Shown here in pieces: positions 22,019 through 28,313 of a stretch of 28,313 nt of DNA; the first letter of the stretch is position 1, and every line of letters starts with the position of its first letter. The stretch is taken from NCBI GenBank assembly GCA_007119345.1, contig SKPV01000134.1, positions 1-28,313 on the forward strand, in the 5' to 3' direction. The stretch is from Halovivax sp. Its GTDB lineage: Archaea; Halobacteriota; Halobacteria; Halobacteriales; Natrialbaceae. The notes under the pieces were generated by a model. That model saw only the letters and a list, made by a program, of their open reading frames with translations. It was not told the origin of the DNA and ran no database searches. The position numbers were made by a program, and so were the translations under genes.

Positions 22019-25000
22019 ATGGCTATTGACGAGGCTGAACACGCCGACGCGTCGGGGTTTTCTGAAAGCGACGCGACAGGTTCGGCGCCGGACGACGAGG
22101 ACACCCGGGAGCCGACGACCGGCTCCGACGTTCGCGTCGGCGCGTACACCTGGGCCGATTTCATGTCGGAGCACGGTCACGGATCCGAGGTGTCGACGCT
22201 CTACCCGCAAGGAACGGACTCCGCGAGCAACCAACTCGGACTCGACGCGGACGGGCGAGCGGGCGTTCCCCGGGGGGACGACTGGGATCGGGTCGAGTTC
22301 GACCCGACGGCGTACCTCGGCGTTCACCCCGACGAGCTGGAATCGGTGATCACGGAGACGTTGGCTCCGAACGCGAAGTACCTCTGGAACGAATTTCTGG
22401 AGCACGTCGATCCGGAGACGACCCCCGTGACGAAGGACGTCTACAGCTGGGAACACTACAAGTGGGAGTACTACTACGACGACGACGGGAGTCGGCCGCG
22501 AGCGAGAGATGGGAGCATCGATCGATTCGACGGCGAAGCGACGCTCGGGTTCGATCCAGACGAGATCGGCGCTCAGCTTCACGCGGCCGGCAACGCGGCG
22601 ATGGCCCTCGACGAAGTCGTCGACGAGCGGACGGTCAACGTGAGCGATGAACTCGACGAGGACGAGTTCTTCACCACGGAGGACGGCAACACGACGGTCG
22701 TCAACCGCTACGACCTCGAGAAGGCGGTCCCGCTCGAAAAGAAGTGGCACTTTCAGGAATCCGAACGCTACTGGGTGAACAAACCCTACGCGTTCGTCAT
22801 CATCTTCCACTCGGAGAAAGAAAACGAGAAGAAGTACTACGTTATCGAACCCTACTGCAACGAGATCGAGACGGAGCTCCAGACGTTCCTCTCCGGGAAA
22901 CTGCGGACCGCGATCAAGTACTCCGAAGAGAGCGTCAAGACGAAGCAGAACGAGGACGGTCGACGGTCGGTCATCGAGCGCGAGACGAGGCGGTTGCTCA
23001 AACGGTACGATCTCTTCGCCGAGAGCAGCGCGAAGGCGGAACTGGGCATCGTCGATTCGTTCAGGAAATTCTTCGACGACGAAGACGGCGAAGACGGCGA
23101 AGACGGCGGGGACGGCGGGGACGCCGACGGACCGGCCCAGCTCGAGGGAATCGAAGTCCGCCCGGAGCCGGTCATCCTCGAGGAGGATCCGGACACGCTC
23201 AACGAGTACCAGGTCGAGAAACTGCTGTACCTCCTCAAACGAAACTTCATCGGGTACGAGCGAATCGACCCGATCAAACACGACATCAACGTCGAGGACA
23301 TCTCCTGTGACGGCTACAACTCGCCGGTGTTCGTCTACCACTCGGAGTACGAGCAGATCATCTCGAACGTCTACCACGGCGAGGACGACCTCGACGACTT
23401 CGTCGTCAAGCTCGCTCAGCGGTCCGGAAAGGGTATCAGCAAGCGCCTTCCCCAGGTCGACGCGACGCTCCCGGACGGTTCGCGTGCGCAACTCACGCTC
23501 GGCAAGGAGGTCTCCGACCACGGGACGAACTACACCATCCGCCAGTTCAAGGACGTCCCGTTCACGCCGATCGACCTCGTCAACTGGAACACGTTCAGCC
23601 TGGACGAGATGGCGTTTCTCTGGCTCTGTATCGAGAATCACAAGAGCCTGATCTTCGCCGGAGGTACCGCGTCCGGGAAGACGACCTCCCTGAACGCCGT
23701 CTCGCTGTTCATACCCGCGAACACCAAGATCGTCTCCATCGAGGACACCCGCGAGGTCGAGCTCCCCCAGCGCAACTGGATCGCGTCGATGACCCGCCCG
23801 TCGTTCTCCGACGACTCAACGGGCGACATCGACGAGTTCGACCTACTGGAGGCCGCACTGCGCCAGCGCCCCGACTACATCGTCATGGGTGAGATCCGTG
23901 GCGAAGAAGGCCGGACGCTCTTCCAGGTGATGTCGACGGGTCACACCACCTACACCACGTTCCACGCGGACTCCGTCGACGAGGTGCTCAAGCGGTTCAC
24001 GACGGACCCGATCAACGTCTCGAAGACGATGTTCACGGCGCTAGATCTGGTTTCCATCCAGACCCAGACGCGGGTCCAGGGCCGGAAGGTTCGCCGGAAC
24101 AAGTCGCTGACCGAGATCAACCACTACGAGGCCGAGAACGACGAGATCAACGTCCAGGACGTCTACCAGTGGCAAGCCGAGACGGACGAGTACCTCAAGA
24201 TGGGGGACTCGAACACCCTCGACGAGATCATGTTCGACAGGGGGTGGTCCCACGAGAAGCTCCAGGAGGAGCTGTTCAAGCGAAAGGTCATCCTCGCGTA
24301 CCTGATCAAGAACGGTCTCAACACCTACGCCGAGGTCGCGGCAACGATTCAAGCGTTCATCAACGACCAGGAGACCATCCTGACGCTGATCGCGAACGGA
24401 CAGCTCGAAAAGAGTCTCGACGACCTCCGGGAGATGGAGAGCGTCCTCATCGACGTCGATCAGGAGAAAGAAGAACTCGTGCCGCGCCCGGACGCCTCCT
24501 CCGAGACGTTCAACCTCTCGATGGACATCCTCGAGCGCGCCGAGGAATCGCTGTTCGAGGAGTATCGCGGAAAGGTTCCGAGCGGTCTGGCCAGCGCGCT
24601 CGGCGACGTCGAAACCGCCGATCAGGTCGATCTCGGTTCGGCCGAGGACGACGATCCGTTCGACTTCGACAACGCGTTCGACGCTGGAACCGAGATCGGG
24701 GACTGGGACGACGCCGACGATGCCGACGAGTTAACGTTCGACGAGCCGACGGATGCCGAGAGCGCAGCCGCCGAGGCACCGGCCTGGCTAGAGGACGAGA
24801 CGGGGACCGATACGGGTGCGGCCACCGTCGGCGCAGGGACCGGTACGCACACGAGCTCGGAGGATGCAGCGGAGCGGCGACCGGAACTCGAGGAACCGAC
24901 GACCCCCACGGATGCACCCGAACTCGAGGGGGGTATCGCCGAGACGGCGGGCGCGGAGGGCGAACTCGACGACGATGGACAGCCGGATACCCTCGAGCTC

Positions 25001-25657
25001 GAAGAACCAACACCGGAGACGGGCGAGGCGTCATCGACGGGGACGTCCGCGAGCGAGGCCGGAGCGGGCGACGACGGAGACGGGATCGAGAGCCTCTTCA
25101 CGGACATGCGAGACACGCTGGAGGCCCTCGAGTCCGCAGATCCGATGACAAACGAGTCGACCGAGACCGGACCAGACGAGCGCTCCGGTTCGACGGCGTC
25201 GGATGCGGGCGGTCCGGACACATCCGACTTCGACGCGATGTTCCCGGAACGGGACATGGACTCGATCTTCTCCGACGGTTCGAGCGGCGATTCGAGCGAG
25301 CCCGAGTGGGACCTCGGAAAGCGAGCCCCGCCGAAGACGGACGACCGCAGCGGATGGAGCCCGGATGATACGCCGGAGGCAGACGACGAGGTCGCCGAGA
25401 CGGGCGACGTCTTCGAGATGGACGACGGTGACGCGTCGGGCGAGGGCGACGCGGGTGACGACGTCGCCGGTTCGGACGGCGAAAACATCTTCGGGTCGAA
25501 CGCGGAGTCCGTGTTCTCGGGAGAGAAATCCGAAGACGACGATGACGACGGGCCGATGTTCGGCGGCGAGTCGACGGAGGACTCGATATTCGGCGGCGAA
25601 CCCGACTCGACGGCCGACGGGGAGGAGGCCGAGGGCGACGGGGAGGACGAAAAATGA
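22019..25657 (+). CDS. PilB/GspE-type type IV pilus (type II/IV secretion) ATPase with long acidic tail
   Basis: A 1212-residue hexameric ATPase expected to power pilus assembly from the cytoplasm. Residues ~1-520 are an extended N-domain with an Asp/Gly-rich insert near 357-377 (DEDGEDGEDGGDGG). The motor has Walker A GGTASGKTT (K554), the Asp-box SIEDTREVELPQRNW, Walker B YIVMGEIRGEEG (E625) and the His-box STGHTTYTTFHAD. After about residue 860 comes a ~350-residue acidic, Ser/Thr/Gly-rich, probably disordered tail. It holds seven hydrophobic-Phe motifs: ESLF 1024, DAMF 1072, DSIF 1081, ENIF 1155, ESVF 1163, GPMF 1178, DSIF 1188. The ATG at 22019 is used because of promoter spacing. Its stop overlaps the next start. 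This matches the haloarchaeal PilB3-PilC3 arrangement; it is too long for ArlI. Confidence 0.92.
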   Translation: MAIDEAEHADASGFSESDATGSAPDDEDTREPTTGSDVRVGAYTWADFMSEHGHGSEVSTLYPQGTDSASNQLGLDADGRAGVPRGDDWDRVEFDPTAYLGVHPDELESVITETLAPNAKYLWNEFLEHVDPETTPVTKDVYSWEHYKWEYYYDDDGSRPRARDGSIDRFDGEATLGFDPDEIGAQLHAAGNAAMALDEVVDERTVNVSDELDEDEFFTTEDGNTTVVNRYDLEKAVPLEKKWHFQESERYWVNKPYAFVIIFHSEKENEKKYYVIEPYCNEIETELQTFLSGKLRTAIKYSEESVKTKQNEDGRRSVIERETRRLLKRYDLFAESSAKAELGIVDSFRKFFDDEDGEDGEDGGDGGDADGPAQLEGIEVRPEPVILEEDPDTLNEYQVEKLLYLLKRNFIGYERIDPIKHDINVEDISCDGYNSPVFVYHSEYEQIISNVYHGEDDLDDFVVKLAQRSGKGISKRLPQVDATLPDGSRAQLTLGKEVSDHGTNYTIRQFKDVPFTPIDLVNWNTFSLDEMAFLWLCIENHKSLIFAGGTASGKTTSLNAVSLFIPANTKIVSIEDTREVELPQRNWIASMTRPSFSDDSTGDIDEFDLLEAALRQRPDYIVMGEIRGEEGRTLFQVMSTGHTTYTTFHADSVDEVLKRFTTDPINVSKTMFTALDLVSIQTQTRVQGRKVRRNKSLTEINHYEAENDEINVQDVYQWQAETDEYLKMGDSNTLDEIMFDRGWSHEKLQEELFKRKVILAYLIKNGLNTYAEVAATIQAFINDQETILTLIANGQLEKSLDDLREMESVLIDVDQEKEELVPRPDASSETFNLSMDILERAEESLFEEYRGKVPSGLASALGDVETADQVDLGSAEDDDPFDFDNAFDAGTEIGDWDDADDADELTFDEPTDAESAAAEAPAWLEDETGTDTGAATVGAGTGTHTSSEDAAERRPELEEPTTPTDAPELEGGIAETAGAEGELDDDGQPDTLELEEPTPETGEASSTGTSASEAGAGDDGDGIESLFTDMRDTLEALESADPMTNESTETGPDERSGSTASDAGGPDTSDFDAMFPERDMDSIFSDGSSGDSSEPEWDLGKRAPPKTDDRSGWSPDDTPEADDEVAETGDVFEMDDGDASGEGDAGDDVAGSDGENIFGSNAESVFSGEKSEDDDDDGPMFGGESTEDSIFGGEPDSTADGEEAEGDGEDEK

Positions 25658-27711
25658 GCCTCCAGCGGGGTGCCGACGTCGACGGTCAGTTCGGAGAATC
25701 GGACGCCCTGGGCGACGCGTTCTATCCGCTGTACGCCCGGCTGTTCAGCGGGGACAGCCAGTTCGTGGCCGACGTCGAGACGAAGCTCGCGCAGGCCCGG
25801 ATGACCGACACGGTCGAGATGTACCTCTCCCGGGCGCTGGGGATCGGGTTCATCAGCGGCGTCGTTCTCTGGATCCTCGGGCTGTTGATCGGCTGGGCGC
25901 TGTTCGGGACCGGCCTGATCGAAGTCGAAACCATCCTCGGCGTCCCGATGTCGAACGAGACGTTGCTGGAGCTCTGGGGTACGTTACGGATCCCAACGCT
26001 GATCGTCGTCTGCGGGATCGTCTTCGGTACCATCGGCTTCGCGCTCGGCTTCGGCTCGCTCGTGGCGGTCCCGTACTCGCGGGCGTCCGCCCGGAAGCGC
26101 GAGATCAACATGCTGCTGACCGACTCCGTCTCGTTCATGTACGCGCTGTCGGTGGGCGGGCTCAACCAGCTCGAGATCCTTCAGGCGATGGCCGAAGCCG
26201 ACGACACCTACGGAGAGGTCTCGAAGGAGTTCCAGAGCATCGTCAACGAGACCGAGTACTTCGACACCGACTACCGGACGGCGATCCGCAACCAGGCGAT
26301 CGAGACCCCCAGCGACGAACTCTCGCAGTTTCTGACCGACATGCTCTCGATCGTCAACAGCGGCGGCGACATGGAGAGCTTCCTGCAGGACAAGAAGGAA
26401 AAGCACATGCGGACGGCCAAACAGCAACAGGAGCTCACGCTCGAGACCCTGGAGCTGTTCGGCGAGATGTACATGACGCTGTCGCTGTTCCCGCTGTTGC
26501 TGATCATCATCCTGGTGATCATGCAGATGATCCCGGATTCCGACGTCTCGAGCAGCATGCTCTTCATCGCCGTCTACGCGCTGATCCCCCTGACCGGGAT
26601 CGGCTTCATCGTCCTCGTCTCGACGGTCAAACACGACGAGGTCGGGGACGGCTACCTGGACGCGGACGGCACGCACGATCGACTCGAGGCGACGCACGAT
26701 CGGGGACTGCTGGACCTCGGGCTGGTCGAACAGTTCACCGGCGAGCACAGCGTCTTCGACCGGATCAAAAACCGGGAGGGGACCCACGAGACGATGGAGG
26801 TGCTCCAACGACCGCACCACTTCTTCCGGGAACAGCCGCTGTACACGCTGGCGCTGACGGTTCCGGCGGCGCTGGTCGTCACGGCGACCGCGATGGTGAG
26901 CGGCTCGGCGCCGACGTCGTGGGACGGCCTGGTCGACAATCCGGTCTGGGGGACCTTCATCTACGTCTACCTGCCGGTGTACATGACCCTCGTCCCCCTC
27001 GCGGTCTTCTACGAGTGGAACGTCCGATCGCGCCACGCCGTCGTCGGCACGCTCTCTGAGGACCTGCGGAAACTCTCGAGCGCCAACGACACCGGGCTGA
27101 CGCTGCTCGAATCGCTCAAAGCCGTCTCGGACACGACGACCGGGAAACTCGCGAACGAGTTCGAGCAGATGCACACGAAGGTCAACTACGGGATGAGCCT
27201 GAAGGAAGCGATGATCGAGTTCAACAACTCCTATCACATCCCGCGGCTCGCCCGGACCGTCAAGCTGATCGCGAAGGCCCAGGAGGCCTCCAACCAGATC
27301 TCAGACGTCCTGCGCACGGCGGCGCGCGCGAGCGAGAACCACGACGACATCGAGCGCGACCGCAAGTCTCGCACCCGAATGCAGGTCGTGATCATCATCA
27401 TGACGTTCATGACGATGCTCGCCGTGATCGCCATCTTACAGACCCAGTTCCTCGAGACGATGTCCGGGCTGGAGGTCGAAGGCGACGCCGACGCCGGCCA
27501 GGCGGCCGGCGGACCGGCCGGGGACGCCGACTTCAGCGAGAACGTGGACGTCCCCCAGATGTCGCTGCTGTTCTTCCACGCCGTGACGATGCACGCCATC
27601 CTCTCGGGGTTCATCAGCGGCTACATGCGAGACGCCAACCTCATGAGCGGGCTGAAATACGTGATCGTCCTGTCGTCGATCGCCCTCGTCAGCTGGTCTC
27701 TGGTCGCCTAA
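25654..27711 (+). CDS. PilC/TadC-type membrane platform protein with two T2SSF domains
   Basis: A 685-residue inner-membrane core of the pilus machine, partner of the ATPase. Two T2SSF modules are seen: REINMLLTDSVSFMYALSVGGLNQLEILQAM (about 150-185) with helices to about 330, and a second DLRKLSSANDTGLTLLESLKAVSDT block (about 470-495) followed by helices to the end. About eight membrane segments are predicted. The central linker (~335-385) is charged. It overlaps the ATPase by four bases (ATGA) and is followed one base after its stop by a pilin-like gene, so all four genes form one transcript. Confidence 0.93.
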   Translation: MSLQRGADVDGQFGESDALGDAFYPLYARLFSGDSQFVADVETKLAQARMTDTVEMYLSRALGIGFISGVVLWILGLLIGWALFGTGLIEVETILGVPMSNETLLELWGTLRIPTLIVVCGIVFGTIGFALGFGSLVAVPYSRASARKREINMLLTDSVSFMYALSVGGLNQLEILQAMAEADDTYGEVSKEFQSIVNETEYFDTDYRTAIRNQAIETPSDELSQFLTDMLSIVNSGGDMESFLQDKKEKHMRTAKQQQELTLETLELFGEMYMTLSLFPLLLIIILVIMQMIPDSDVSSSMLFIAVYALIPLTGIGFIVLVSTVKHDEVGDGYLDADGTHDRLEATHDRGLLDLGLVEQFTGEHSVFDRIKNREGTHETMEVLQRPHHFFREQPLYTLALTVPAALVVTATAMVSGSAPTSWDGLVDNPVWGTFIYVYLPVYMTLVPLAVFYEWNVRSRHAVVGTLSEDLRKLSSANDTGLTLLESLKAVSDTTTGKLANEFEQMHTKVNYGMSLKEAMIEFNNSYHIPRLARTVKLIAKAQEASNQISDVLRTAARASENHDDIERDRKSRTRMQVVIIIMTFMTMLAVIAILQTQFLETMSGLEVEGDADAGQAAGGPAGDADFSENVDVPQMSLLFFHAVTMHAILSGFISGYMRDANLMSGLKYVIVLSSIALVSWSLVA

Positions 27712-27712
27712 C

Positions 27713-28207
27713 ATGAGCCGCCACGACCCTCCACGCACGGTGTCGATCGGCCTCGAGGAGCGCGGCCAGACGGTCCAGGACTTCGCCGTCGGGATCGGTA
27801 TCTTCATCCTGGCGGTCGCCTTCGTCTTCTCGTTCGTTCCCACGATCATCTCGCCGTTCGCCGACGGCGGCGGCGCCGAGACGGCCCAGGCGGACCGGAT
27901 CGCGGCGACGATCGTGGACGATCTGGAAGAGGGTGAGCCGAACCACGTAGATCTGGACGAGTTCGACGATACGTACAGCGAAGAGAGTTACGATCTCGTG
28001 GATAAGCTTGGATTGCGCTCGTCCGACGGCCACGCGTTCGACCGCGTGAACATCACTGTGACCACGATCGGGGAAGAGGACCCGACGGTCGACCTGTCCG
28101 GTGGCGATGAGTACGACGACCAGGTCGGCGCGAGCGCGACCCGCATCGTGACAGACGTCGACGGCGACTGCGACCCCGCCTGTAAGATCACCGTGAGGGT
28201 GTGGTAA
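27713..28207 (+). CDS. Pilin-like protein (minor pilin/pseudopilin of the PilB-PilC operon)
   Basis: A 164-residue protein with a short charged leader ending ERG, then QTVQDFAVGIGIFILAVAFVF as an N-terminal hydrophobic helix, then an acidic domain rich in Asp and Thr with a Cys pair near the end (CDPAC). The RG-Q junction with Asp at position +5 resembles class III prepilin peptidase (PibD) sites, where +5 is usually Glu or Asp. This fits a minor pilin or pseudopilin assembled by the upstream genes. The haloarchaeal family it belongs to (possibly DUF7287) is recalled from memory only. The gap to the preceding stop is one base and to the next start is two bases. Confidence 0.78.
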   Translation: MSRHDPPRTVSIGLEERGQTVQDFAVGIGIFILAVAFVFSFVPTIISPFADGGGAETAQADRIAATIVDDLEEGEPNHVDLDEFDDTYSEESYDLVDKLGLRSSDGHAFDRVNITVTTIGEEDPTVDLSGGDEYDDQVGASATRIVTDVDGDCDPACKITVRVW

Positions 28208-28209
28208 CA

Positions 28210-28313
28210 ATGAGACGAACCAGATCCACCGACGACGACCGCGGTCAGGCCTTCACACTCGAGGGGTTCATCGGCGCGATCGTCGTCCTGACGGCCGTGC
28301 TGTTCGCCCTCCA
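28210..28313 (+). CDS. Second pilin-like protein, 3'-truncated by window edge
   Basis: The first 34 codons read M-R-R-T-R-S-T-D-D-D-R-G then QAFTLEGFIGAIVVLTAVLFAL. The RG-QAFTLEG junction and the following ~20-residue hydrophobic helix look like a type IV prepilin N-terminus (FTLxE-like). It starts two bases after the previous stop, so it is the fourth gene of the pilus operon. The rest lies outside the window. Confidence 0.75.
   Translation, partial: MRRTRSTDDDRGQAFTLEGFIGAIVVLTAVLFAL

Noticed and set aside
1..28313. CRISPR array, rRNA or intact insertion sequence
   Set aside because: No spaced repeat array, rRNA sequence or transposase was recognised; all repeats found are short tandem or paired repeats without unique spacers.

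Overview
The window is chromosomal DNA from a haloarchaeon (class Halobacteria). The evidence is high GC, Asp/Glu-rich proteins, an HTH_10 (bacterio-opsin-activator type) regulator, an sdhCDBA operon in the archaeal order, TatA, a PilB/PilC-type archaeal pilus operon, and promoters with a TATA element about 22-35 nt before the start codon, as expected for leaderless mRNAs. The genus cannot be told from this sequence.

Layout. 1-3210: the end of an HTH_10 regulator, then a P1B-2 (Zn/Cd-type) metal-efflux ATPase behind a small regulatory region with a direct repeat and a palindrome. 3301-5210 (minus): an MFS transporter and a DUF457 membrane hydrolase, separated by a four-copy 29-bp tandem array. 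5377-6405 (minus): a coiled-coil, phasin-like protein with five 11-residue repeats and a C-terminal helix-hairpin-helix domain. 6936-7532 (minus): an AlkA-type DNA glycosylase. 8023-14911: an accessory-looking stretch with a lone ATP-grasp ligase, a RimK ligase fused to a RimB-like retropepsin, a frameshifted scrap of an ABC permease, a Wzx-type flippase, a GNAT enzyme with a zinc ribbon, and an aspartoacylase-family zinc hydrolase. 15205-18738: succinate dehydrogenase sdhC-D-B-A. 18790-19957 (minus): a XapX membrane protein and an HD-domain phosphohydrolase. 20183-20661 (minus): a peroxiredoxin gene with two lesions, an apparent 7-bp micro-inversion that creates a stop codon and a one-base frameshift near the end. 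21044-21438: tatA and tRNA-Arg(CCT), followed by degenerate copies of the tRNA 3' end. 22019-28313: a type IV pilus/secretion operon made of a PilB-type ATPase with a long acidic tail, a PilC-type membrane platform, and two pilin-like proteins, the second cut by the window end.

How the genes fit together. The sdh genes and the pilus genes are tight operons with overlapping or nearly touching ends. Most other genes stand alone, several with their own TATA element. The strongest unusual signals are the micro-inversion in the peroxiredoxin gene, the ligase-protease fusion (a possible writer/eraser of peptide tails) with an aspartoacylase relative nearby, the 11-mer-repeat/HhH protein, the repeated hydrophobic-Phe motifs in the PilB tail, and a set of short imperfect tandem duplications that span or touch stop codons. 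No CRISPR array, rRNA or intact insertion sequence was seen.
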